Part shown: positions 1 to 7,244 of the stretch, piece by piece | Layout of the letters: each line of letters starts with the position of its first letter | How positions within the stretch are numbered: position 1 is the stretch's first letter | Source: CAZEIW01 sp964512305 | GTDB lineage: Bacteria; Pseudomonadota; Gammaproteobacteria; Burkholderiales; Burkholderiaceae_F | Assembly (NCBI GenBank): GCA_964512305.1 | Contig: CAZEIW010000188.1 | Span: forward strand, 1-10,910 | Length of the DNA stretch: 10,910 nucleotides | Reading direction: 5' to 3' | The notes under the pieces: generated by a model | Seen by the model: the letters and a program-made list of their open reading frames with translations, nothing else | Told to the model about the DNA's origin: nothing | The model's database searches: none | Made by a program: the position numbers and the translations under genes

Positions 1-984
<984 letters not shown>

Positions 985-1000
985 CCGGCACCCCGAATTC

Positions 1001-2101
1001 ATGGACGACGCGCAGGAGTCCGAGCTGATCGCGGCGCTGGGCGCCGGCGACCTCGGCGGCCTGACCGCGGAAGTCGGCGCCGCCCGCGACGTGGAAGCCC
1101 TGGCCGCCGCCGCCGCGGGGGCGCGAAGCGCGGTCGACCGGCTGCTCCGCCAGCAGGCGTCCGCCGAGGCGGTGACGCGGGCCATCACGAACTTCAACGA
1201 CCGCGTCACGCAGCGCCTGATCGCCGTCGTGGACCCGCATGGCACGTTCGAGTGGGCGGGCGCCTGCTGGATCGCGCTCGGCAGCCAGGGGCGCAGCGAG
1301 CAGACGCTCGCCACCGACCAGGACAACGCCATCGTGTTCGCCGATACGGCAGACGCCGAACGGGTCCGCGGCGGGCTGCTGCCGCTCGCGCGAAAGGTCA
1401 ACGAGGCGCTCGACCGCTGCGGGTTCCCGCTATGCCGTGGCGACGTGATGGCCGGCAACCCGAAGTGGTGCCTGTCGGCCTCGGAGTGGCGCCAGCGCTT
1501 CGCGCAGTGGATCGAGGTTCCCGAGCCGCAGGCGCTGCTCAACGCAAGCATCTTCTTCGACTTTCGCCCGATCCACGGCCGGTTCGCGGCGGCCGAGGAG
1601 CTGCGCGCGTGGCTCGCGCAGTTCGCCGAGGACCGCGGCCGCTTCCTGCTGCCGATGGTGCTCAATGCGTTGCAGCATCGGCCGCCGCTCGGCCTGCTGC
1701 GCGCCTTCACCCTGGAGCGCGGCGGCGGCCATCCCGGCACGCTCGACCTGAAGGTCAACGGCGTGCAGCTCTTCGTCGAATGCGCGCGCGTCTACGGCCT
1801 GGCCTCGGGGGTCACCGCCACCAGCACGCTGGACCGCTTCGCGGCGCTTGCCGAGCGGCGGGGAATTCCGCCGCTCGAGCTCGACGCCTGGTCCGACGCG
1901 TTCCGGGTCGTCCAGCTCGCGCGCCTGAAGCTCAACGCGGCGCAGCAGGCCCAAGGCGAGCCGCTGCACAACCACCTCGACCCGGCCACGCTGAACGCCG
2001 CCGAACGGCGCGGGCTGCGGCAGGCGCTGCTGCAGGCGCGCCGGCTGCAGTCGCGCATCGCCCGCGATTTCTCGCTCGGAAGCGTCGGCTACGCCGCCTG
2101 A
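1001..2101 (+). CDS. DUF294-type putative nucleotidyltransferase (GlnD-like) without N-terminal CBS/cNMP domains
   Basis: A 366-residue protein. Residues 94-109 carry the GlnD-like nucleotidyltransferase signature GSQGRSEQ...TDQDN, with metal-binding aspartates D106 and D108. This is typical of DUF294 (PF03445). The remainder, about 210-360, fits the helical DUF294_C substrate-binding domain (PF10335). Family members usually carry a cyclic-nucleotide-binding domain and/or a CBS pair in front. Here only ~85 alanine-rich, probably helical residues precede the catalytic domain, so the protein is a reduced form. The reaction is unproven; by analogy with GlnD it could transfer a nucleotide to a protein or small molecule in the cytosol. 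The ATG lies 16 bases after the kinase stop with no clear Shine-Dalgarno sequence, so the exact start is less certain than the gene. As I recall, DUF294 genes sit beside DUF4212/SSS symporters in other proteobacteria (for example Pseudomonas). Confidence 0.9.
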   Translation: MDDAQESELIAALGAGDLGGLTAEVGAARDVEALAAAAAGARSAVDRLLRQQASAEAVTRAITNFNDRVTQRLIAVVDPHGTFEWAGACWIALGSQGRSEQTLATDQDNAIVFADTADAERVRGGLLPLARKVNEALDRCGFPLCRGDVMAGNPKWCLSASEWRQRFAQWIEVPEPQALLNASIFFDFRPIHGRFAAAEELRAWLAQFAEDRGRFLLPMVLNALQHRPPLGLLRAFTLERGGGHPGTLDLKVNGVQLFVECARVYGLASGVTATSTLDRFAALAERRGIPPLELDAWSDAFRVVQLARLKLNAAQQAQGEPLHNHLDPATLNAAERRGLRQALLQARRLQSRIARDFSLGSVGYAA

Positions 2102-2326
2102 CTACCGGTTTCCGGTCCGCCCCGTCGCCGCAACGAGCGAGCCGGCTTCTTGGAGACCCTCGCCGTCGGCCTCCGCTGTCGACCCCCTTGTCAGTTGGCA
2201 GTAAGTATTGGAGAGCAGCGTACGGGCCCAAGCGCGAACCCAACAAAAGCGCCGCATCCGGCGCGGCACCCAGCCGCGCGCGCCGACCGGCCGGATGTAT
2301 CGACCAACTCGACAAGGGGCACCGCA
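2102..2326 (+). other. 225-base leader / intergenic region upstream of the symporter pair
   Basis: No convincing gene lies here, and it is the longest non-coding stretch in the window. It probably holds the symporter promoter. TTGTCA at 2188-2193 matches the sigma-70 -35 box in 5 of 6 positions, but there is no good -10 at 16-18 bases. The short stretch around 2194-2212 is markedly less GC-rich than its surroundings, as promoters often are. Two hairpins overlap in the downstream half: GCGCCG-CATC-CGGCGC (2249-2264) and GCGCGGC-ACCCA-GCCGCGC (2261-2279). They share four bases and cannot form together. A small ACCGG-TTT-CCGGT hairpin (2104-2116) follows the upstream stop and is too weak to be called a terminator. 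Confidence 0.45.
2314..2319 (+). promoter_or_regulatory. Ribosome binding site of the DUF4212 gene
   Basis: AAGGGG sits 7 bases before the ATG at 2327. It decides the start: the frame stays open upstream to 2150, but the extra 59 residues look nothing like the family. Confidence 0.7.
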
Positions 2327-2662
2327 ATGGCGACCACGAACTGGGCCGCGATCGATTCCGATCCGCGGTTTCAGGATTTGCACCGACGAAAGACCCGTTT
2401 TCTCTGGGGCTTGATGGCGTTCTCCTTCATCTATTACTTCCTGCTCCCGATCGGCGCCGGGTACTTCCCCGACCTGTACAACGTGAAGATCTGGGGCCCG
2501 ATCAACTTCGGGCTGCTGTTCGCGCTGTCGCAGTTCATCGTCGCGTGGGGCATCGCCTACTACTACGCCCGCCGGGCAAGCCAGTTCGACCAGATGGCCG
2601 AGAAGATCGCCCGCGATTCCGACAGCATCGGGCGCCGCTCACCGCAAGGAGACCGCAAGTGA
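2327..2662 (+). CDS. DUF4212 small subunit of sodium:solute symporter (YjcH-like)
   Basis: A 111-residue protein with the hallmarks of DUF4212 (PF13937; TIGR03647, symporter small subunit). It has a charged cytosolic N-terminus containing HRRKTRFLWGL, then two membrane segments at about residues 26-47 and 61-81. The short loop between them contains the conserved-looking YNVKIWGPINFG. A charged tail follows (QFDQMAEKI). Proteins of this family are encoded next to VC_2705-type SSS permeases, as here, and are thought to be accessory membrane subunits. The start at 2327 is supported by a good Shine-Dalgarno and by family length. The stop overlaps the GTG start of the permease (GTGA, 2659-2662), which indicates translational coupling and probably linked amounts of the two subunits. 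Confidence 0.93.
   Translation: MATTNWAAIDSDPRFQDLHRRKTRFLWGLMAFSFIYYFLLPIGAGYFPDLYNVKIWGPINFGLLFALSQFIVAWGIAYYYARRASQFDQMAEKIARDSDSIGRRSPQGDRK
2646..2652 (+). promoter_or_regulatory. Ribosome binding site of the large symporter gene
   Basis: AAGGAGA, inside the end of the DUF4212 gene, lies 6 bases before GTG 2659. It fixes the permease start at this GTG rather than at an upstream codon of the long open frame, and gives an N-terminus with a clean signal-like segment. Confidence 0.8.
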
Positions 2663-4566
2663 GTTCCCTCAAGAAGATCCTTTCGAGCGCCGCGGTAGGG
2701 AGCGTGCTGCTTGCGGGCGCGGCGCCTGCTTTCGCGCAGGCCGTGCCGCCGCAGTGGAAGTCGCTCAGTTTCGCGGTGTTCGCCGCGATCATCGGGCTCA
2801 CGATGGTCATCACCTACCTGGCCGCCAAGCGCGTCAAGACGACCGCGGACTTCTACGCGGCGTCGAGCTCGGTCTCCGGCCTGCAGAACGGCTGGGCGAT
2901 CGCCGGTGACTACCTGTCCGCGGCGTCCTTCCTGGGGATCGCGGGCCTGATCTCGCTGTACGGCTACGACGGCTTCATGTACTCGGTGGGCTGGCTGGTC
3001 GCCTACATCACCGTGCTGCTCGTGATCGCCGAGCCGTGCCGCAACATCGGCAAGTACACGGTCGGCGACATCCTCGCGTTCCGCAACGATCCGAAGACGG
3101 TCAAGGGCTTCATGGCCGTGTCGACGATCACGGTATCGACGTTCTACCTGACGGCGCAGATGGTCGGCGGCGGCGTGCTGATCAAGACGCTGATCGGCAT
3201 CGACTACCAGACTTCGGTGATCGTGGTCGGCATCCTGATGCTCGGCTACGTGATCTTCGGCGGCAAGATCGCGACCACCTGGGTGCAGATCGTCAAGGCG
3301 ATGCTGCTGGTCCTGGCCTCGCTGATCATGGTGTTCCTGGTCTGGGCGCAGTACGGCTTCGGCGGGCCGGAATATTTCCTGAAGGTGATCGGCGACCCGA
3401 AGATCCAGGCGCGGGTCGGCTCGCTGCTCGGCAGCGCCGCCACCACCATGACGCCTGAGCAGTTGGGACAGCGCTTCCTGGAGCCGGGCCTGCTGCTGAA
3501 GAGCCCGATCGACCAGATCTCGCTCGGCATGGCGCTCGTGCTGGGCACAGCGGGCATGCCGCACATCCTGATGCGCTTCTTCACGGTGCCGACCGCACAG
3601 CAGGCCCGCGTCTCCGTGATCTGGGCGATGGCAATCATCGGCGGCTTCTACGTGCTGACGCTGTTCCTCGGCACCGGCGCCGCGATGCTGGTCGGTCCGT
3701 CCAACATCATCGCCGCCGACAAGGGGGGCAACATGGCAGGGCCGCTGCTCGCCCAGTACCTGGGCGGCGGGCCGGACTCGATGCTGGGCAACCTGATGCT
3801 CTCGTTCGTCGCCGCGGTGGCGTTCGCGACCATCGTCGCGGTGGTCGCCGGGCTGGTGCTGGCCGCCGCCTCGGCGATGAGCCATGACATTTGGGTCGGC
3901 ATCGTCAGGGGCGCGCAGGCAACCGACGAGGAGGAGAAGCGCGCGGCCCGCATCTGCACGCTGATCGTCGGCGCGATGGCGATCACGATCGGGATCCTGG
4001 CGCAAGGGCAGAACGTCGCCCACCTGGTGGCGCTCGCGTTCGCGGTGGCGGCCTCGGCCAACCTCCCGGTCGTGCTGCTCACGCTCTACTGGAAGCGCTG
4101 CAACACCGGCGGCGTGGTCGCGGGCCTGGTGGTCGGCACCGTGACGGCGATCGGCCTGGTGCTGGTTTCGCCCAATATGACCTACCCGCTCGAGCTCAAG
4201 GCGGCGCAGCAGAAGATCATCGACGCCAACGCGCCGCTGATCGACAAGCTGACGGCGGACATCGCCGCCGTGACCGACCCGGCGGCGCAGGAGCCGCTGC
4301 AGAAGCAGCTCGCGGCAGCGCAGAAGGCCAAGGCGGGCGCGGAGGCGGCGATCGTCAAGCTCGGCACCGACATGACGAGCCTGGTGGGCCTGGACAAGCC
4401 GTGGTTCCAGCTGCGCAATCCGGGGCTGGTGTCGATCCCGCTCGGGTTCCTCGCGGTCTTCCTCGGATCGCTGCTGTACCGGGACCGCAGGGCCGAGGAG
4501 ATGTGGGACGAGCTGTACGTCCGGTCCAACACCGGAATCGGCCGCGCGGCCGCGGTGGCGCATTGA
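2659..4566 (+). CDS. Sodium:solute symporter large subunit (SSS family, VC_2705 / ActP-like)
   Basis: A 635-residue polytopic inner-membrane permease of the SSS family (PF00474; VC_2705 subfamily, TIGR03648), related to acetate permease ActP. The N-terminus (KKILSSAAVGSVLLAGAAPAFA) looks like a cleavable signal peptide, as in ActP. Many membrane helices follow from about residue 36. ActP-like motifs include ADFYAASS and GWAIAGDYLSAASFLG near the N-terminus and GTAGMPHILMRFFTVP at 296-311. The likely substrate is acetate or another small monocarboxylate with Na+, inferred from family only. The start is GTG, overlapping the DUF4212 stop by four bases behind a strong Shine-Dalgarno. Two hydrophilic insertions stand out: a loop around residues 235-275, and a charged Ala/Lys/Gln-rich helical stretch at about 511-575 between late membrane helices. 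The latter makes the protein longer than ActP (about 550). The frame is open back to 1252, but that part is a shadow of the DUF294 gene. Confidence 0.95.
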   Translation: MSSLKKILSSAAVGSVLLAGAAPAFAQAVPPQWKSLSFAVFAAIIGLTMVITYLAAKRVKTTADFYAASSSVSGLQNGWAIAGDYLSAASFLGIAGLISLYGYDGFMYSVGWLVAYITVLLVIAEPCRNIGKYTVGDILAFRNDPKTVKGFMAVSTITVSTFYLTAQMVGGGVLIKTLIGIDYQTSVIVVGILMLGYVIFGGKIATTWVQIVKAMLLVLASLIMVFLVWAQYGFGGPEYFLKVIGDPKIQARVGSLLGSAATTMTPEQLGQRFLEPGLLLKSPIDQISLGMALVLGTAGMPHILMRFFTVPTAQQARVSVIWAMAIIGGFYVLTLFLGTGAAMLVGPSNIIAADKGGNMAGPLLAQYLGGGPDSMLGNLMLSFVAAVAFATIVAVVAGLVLAAASAMSHDIWVGIVRGAQATDEEEKRAARICTLIVGAMAITIGILAQGQNVAHLVALAFAVAASANLPVVLLTLYWKRCNTGGVVAGLVVGTVTAIGLVLVSPNMTYPLELKAAQQKIIDANAPLIDKLTADIAAVTDPAAQEPLQKQLAAAQKAKAGAEAAIVKLGTDMTSLVGLDKPWFQLRNPGLVSIPLGFLAVFLGSLLYRDRRAEEMWDELYVRSNTGIGRAAAVAH

Positions 4567-4571
4567 GCGCC

Positions 4572-4618
4572 CGGGCCCCCGGACGTTCGGCGGTCCGCGC
4601 CGGCCGTCCGGGGGCCCG
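4572..4618 (+). terminator. Long GC-rich hairpin after the symporter gene (possible terminator or mRNA-stabilising structure)
   Basis: A perfect 14-bp stem pairs 4572-4585 with 4605-4618 (arm CGGGCCCCCGGACG). After one mismatch, six more pairs including one G-U extend it around a five-base loop at 4593-4597. It begins 5 bases after the symporter stop. No T-run follows, so it is not a canonical intrinsic terminator. It may cause partial termination, mark a processing site, or protect the symporter mRNA from 3' decay. Confidence 0.5.
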
Positions 4619-4664
4619 CACCGCGGCTCCCCCTGCCACGTAGAATGCTCGCGGGAGATACCCG

Positions 4665-5033
4665 ATGGCGAAGCGGGTTCTGATCGCCGACGACGAACCG
4701 AACATCGTCACCTCGCTCGAGTTCCTGATGGAGCAGGCCGGCTACGAGACCAAGGTCGCCACCAACGGGCAGGAAGCGATCGACCTCGCCGCTTCGTTCC
4801 GCCCCGATCTCGTCCTGCTCGACATCATGTTCCCGGTGAAGAGCGGCTACGAGGTGTGCCAGCAGCTCAAAACCGAGCCCGCCACGCGCGGCATCAAGAT
4901 CGTGATGGTGTCGGCGAGGGGGGGTGACGTCGACGTCGCGAAGGCGCTCGAGCTGGGTGCCGACGCGTTCATCTCCAAACCGTTTTCCACGCGCGAGCTC
5001 GTCGCCAAGGTGCGAGAGATGCTCGCCGCATGA
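4665..5033 (+). CDS. Single-domain response regulator (receiver only)
   Basis: A 122-residue CheY-like receiver (PF00072) with nothing else attached. The key residues are all present: acidic pair D9/D10, phosphoacceptor D53 in LVLLDIMFP, S83 in the MVSAR switch position, and K105 in the SKPF motif. It should therefore be phosphorylatable. With no DNA-binding or enzymatic output domain, it must act by binding a partner or as a phosphorelay intermediate. The ATG has a Shine-Dalgarno GGGAG at 4653-4657, seven bases upstream. Its stop overlaps the start of the exonuclease fusion gene by four bases (ATGA), so the two are made together and may interact. The likely phosphate donor is the histidine kinase at the start of the window; this is inference from proximity. 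Confidence 0.95.
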   Translation: MAKRVLIADDEPNIVTSLEFLMEQAGYETKVATNGQEAIDLAASFRPDLVLLDIMFPVKSGYEVCQQLKTEPATRGIKIVMVSARGGDVDVAKALELGADAFISKPFSTRELVAKVREMLAA

Positions 5034-7186
5034 CCGGTCCGGGTACCCGGCTTCCGGCCGTCGCCGCGGTGGCGCTGGCGGCGGCGGTGGTCGTGCTGCT
5101 CGCGATCGCAGGCGCCGTCCTGTGGGCGGACTTCGAGCCCGGGGAGCGCCGCATCGTCCTGCAGGTGCTGACGCCGCCGCGCGTCGGCCTGCTCATCGTG
5201 CTCGCGCTCGTGCTCGGCGGCGTTGCCGGCTTCGCGGTTCACCGCCTGCTCGCGCCGGCGCATGCCGCCGCGCGGCGGCTGGCGGAGGCGATTCGCCTGA
5301 TCGCGCACGGCAACCCGGGGCACCGGGTCGAGCCCGCCGGCCCCGCCGCGTTGCGCGCCGCCGCCGACGCCGCCAACGAGCTGGCGGCCGAGCGCTCGCA
5401 ACTGCTCGCCAACGTCGAGGCGCTCGCGGCCGGCGCGAAAGCGCGGGTCGAAGACGAGCGCAAGCGCCTGGCCGCGCTGATCTCGGAGCTCGACCAGAGC
5501 GTGCTGGTGTGCAACCGCGACGGGCGGATCCTGCTCTACAACGCGGCGACCGAGGCGCTGATCGGCGCCGGCGGCCCGGGCGCCGCGAAGGAGTCGCTCG
5601 GGCTGGGCCGCCCGGTGTCCGGGATCCTCGACCGCAACGTGATCCTGCACGCGGTCGAGGCGATGGAGCACCAACTTTCGCGCAACGAGCGGGAGAGCGT
5701 TCATTTCGTCACGGCCACGCGCGACGGACGCCTGCTGCGCCTGCAGGCCGCGCCGGTGACCGACACCGGCGGCGACGGATCGGCGCGCGCGCTGGCCGGC
5801 TACGTGCTGCTGCTGTCCGACGTGACGCAGCGCATCGAGCTCGACGCGAAGCGCGCCGCGCTCTTCGAGGGCTTCGCGCAGGCGACGCGCGCGGCGCTCG
5901 CCAACATCCGCGCCGCGATTGAGAACGTCACCGAGCACCCCGACATGGACGCCGCGCGCCGCGCGCGCTTCTCGGCGATCATCCGCGAGGAAGCCGTCGG
6001 GATGTCGGACCGCCTGCGCCAGCTCGGCGGCGAGATGACGCAGCAGCTCACCGTCGGCTGGCCGCTGGAGGAGATGCGCGGCGAGGACCTGCTGACGCTG
6101 GCGCGCAGCCGCATCGAGCGGCGCACCGGCCTGCCGACCAAGCTCGAGTCGGTCGACCCCGCGCTGTGGCTGCGCGTGGACAGCCTATCGCTGGCCCAGG
6201 GCCTGTCGTTCCTGGCGGCGCGGCTGAAGGACGAGTTCCACGTGCGAGAGGTCCGCTTCGCGCTGGCCGAATCGTCCGGCCGCGCCCAGCTCGACGTCCT
6301 GTGGCTCGGCCCGCCGATGTCGTCGGAGACCTCGTTCGCGCTGCAAAGCGACCCGTTCACGCTCGGCGGCGAGGAGAGCCCGCTCACGCTGGCGCAGCTG
6401 ATCGAGCGCCATGGCGGCGCCGTCTGGTACCAGCGCGACGTGCCGACGCAGAAGGCGTATTTCCGGTTCCTGCTGCCGCTGGCGCCCCAGCGGGCCGCGG
6501 TCCGCCCGCAGGCCGCCGCGGCGAGCCGCCCCGAGTTCTACGACTTCGACCTGTTCGCCCTTGCCCAGCGCAGCGACGCGCTCGACGACAGGCCGCTCGC
6601 CGGCCTCGCGTACACGGTGTTCGACACCGAGACCACGGGGCTCAATCCGAACGAAGGCGACGAGATCATCGCGATCGGCGCGGTGCGCATCGTCAATGGC
6701 CGCCTGCTGCGCGGCGAGACGTTCGAGACGCTGGTCGATCCGCAGCGCAGCCTGCCCGAGTCCGCGGTCGCGGTGCACGGGATCACCGCCGAGGCGGTCA
6801 AGGGGCAGCCGCTGCTCGCCGAGGTGTTGCCGAGGCTGCACCGCTTCAGCGAGGACACGGTGCTGGTCGGCCACAACGCCGCGTTCGACATGCGCTTCCT
6901 GCAGCTCAAGGAGGCGCAGACCGGGGTCAGGTTCGAGCAGCCGGTGCTCGACACGCTGCTGCTGTCGGCGATCGTCCATCCGGGGCAGGACTCGCATGGC
7001 CTGGAGGAGATCGCCGCGCGCCTCGGCGTGCGGGTGGTCGGCCGGCACACGGCGCTCGGCGATGCGCTGCTGACCGGCGAGCTCTTCCTGCGCCTGCTGC
7101 CGCTGCTGGCGCAGCGTGGCATCGGTACCTTGGGCGAGGCGCGCCGCGCATCGCAACAGACCTACTATGCGCGGATCCGGTACTGA
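5030..7186 (+). CDS. Membrane-anchored PAS / degenerate histidine-kinase / DEDDh 3'-5' exonuclease fusion
   Basis: A 718-residue protein. Domains in order: two membrane helices (about 8-32 and 52-74) with a short periplasmic loop; a HAMP/coiled-coil-like linker (75-146); a PAS-like domain (about 147-260, with CNRDGRILLYNAATEALIG); and a HisKA-like helix pair (about 275-340) in which Gln284 replaces the phosphoacceptor His (QATRAAL against HELRTPL). The HATPase-like region (about 370-485) has lost both N-box Asn (F394, R398), and the G1 motif reads WLGPP (425-429). At the C-terminus (about 525-710) is a complete DnaQ/RNase T-type exonuclease (PF00929): DTETTG with D532 and E534, GHNAAFD with D620, and HTALGD with H673 and D678. 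It should be an active nuclease held at the inner membrane and controlled by its dead-kinase region. The start overlaps the receiver gene. The substrate, DNA or RNA, is unknown. Confidence 0.92.
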   Translation: MTGPGTRLPAVAAVALAAAVVVLLAIAGAVLWADFEPGERRIVLQVLTPPRVGLLIVLALVLGGVAGFAVHRLLAPAHAAARRLAEAIRLIAHGNPGHRVEPAGPAALRAAADAANELAAERSQLLANVEALAAGAKARVEDERKRLAALISELDQSVLVCNRDGRILLYNAATEALIGAGGPGAAKESLGLGRPVSGILDRNVILHAVEAMEHQLSRNERESVHFVTATRDGRLLRLQAAPVTDTGGDGSARALAGYVLLLSDVTQRIELDAKRAALFEGFAQATRAALANIRAAIENVTEHPDMDAARRARFSAIIREEAVGMSDRLRQLGGEMTQQLTVGWPLEEMRGEDLLTLARSRIERRTGLPTKLESVDPALWLRVDSLSLAQGLSFLAARLKDEFHVREVRFALAESSGRAQLDVLWLGPPMSSETSFALQSDPFTLGGEESPLTLAQLIERHGGAVWYQRDVPTQKAYFRFLLPLAPQRAAVRPQAAAASRPEFYDFDLFALAQRSDALDDRPLAGLAYTVFDTETTGLNPNEGDEIIAIGAVRIVNGRLLRGETFETLVDPQRSLPESAVAVHGITAEAVKGQPLLAEVLPRLHRFSEDTVLVGHNAAFDMRFLQLKEAQTGVRFEQPVLDTLLLSAIVHPGQDSHGLEEIAARLGVRVVGRHTALGDALLTGELFLRLLPLLAQRGIGTLGEARRASQQTYYARIRY

Positions 7187-7232
7187 GGGCCGGCCCGGCG
7201 CGACTTCCTTGCGCCGCGGACAGGAAGGGACG

Positions 7233-7239
7233 AGAGGGG
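7233..7239 (+). promoter_or_regulatory. Ribosome binding site of the barrel gene
   Basis: AGAGGGG ends 5 bases before the ATG at 7245 and supports that start. A second purine run, AGGAAGGGA (7222-7230), is too far from the ATG to be the main site and could pair with CTTCCT at 7204-7209. Confidence 0.55.
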
Positions 7240-7244
7240 CGGCG

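Noticed and set aside
2196..2211. Sigma-54-like promoter (TGGCA ... TTGG)
   Set aside because: The GG to -12 spacing is one base too long and the -12 element reads TTGG instead of TTGC; sigma-54 promoters are strict about both.
1252..2658. Upstream extension of the symporter frame
   Set aside because: The frame is open by chance across the DUF294 gene and the leader. The extension is Arg/Ala-rich, while GTG 2659 has a strong Shine-Dalgarno and gives a signal-like N-terminus.
2563..4563. Antisense open frame of 666 codons opposite the symporter
   Set aside because: Its product is a low-complexity run rich in Arg, His, Asp and Gln with no fold-like pattern, as expected for the complement of a GC-rich gene. 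The + strand frame matches a known family throughout.
4641..4646. TAGAAT as a -10 box for the receiver gene
   Set aside because: It matches the -10 consensus well, but no -35 is seen 16-18 bases upstream. A start from it would fall on the Shine-Dalgarno, leaving an mRNA leader of only about 12 bases.
1001..7186. Defence or toxin-antitoxin reading of the nucleotidyltransferase plus nuclease
   Set aside because: The two genes are separated by a symporter pair and a receiver. The nucleotidyltransferase is DUF294 and not a minimal MNT/HEPN pair, and no mobile-element signs surround them.
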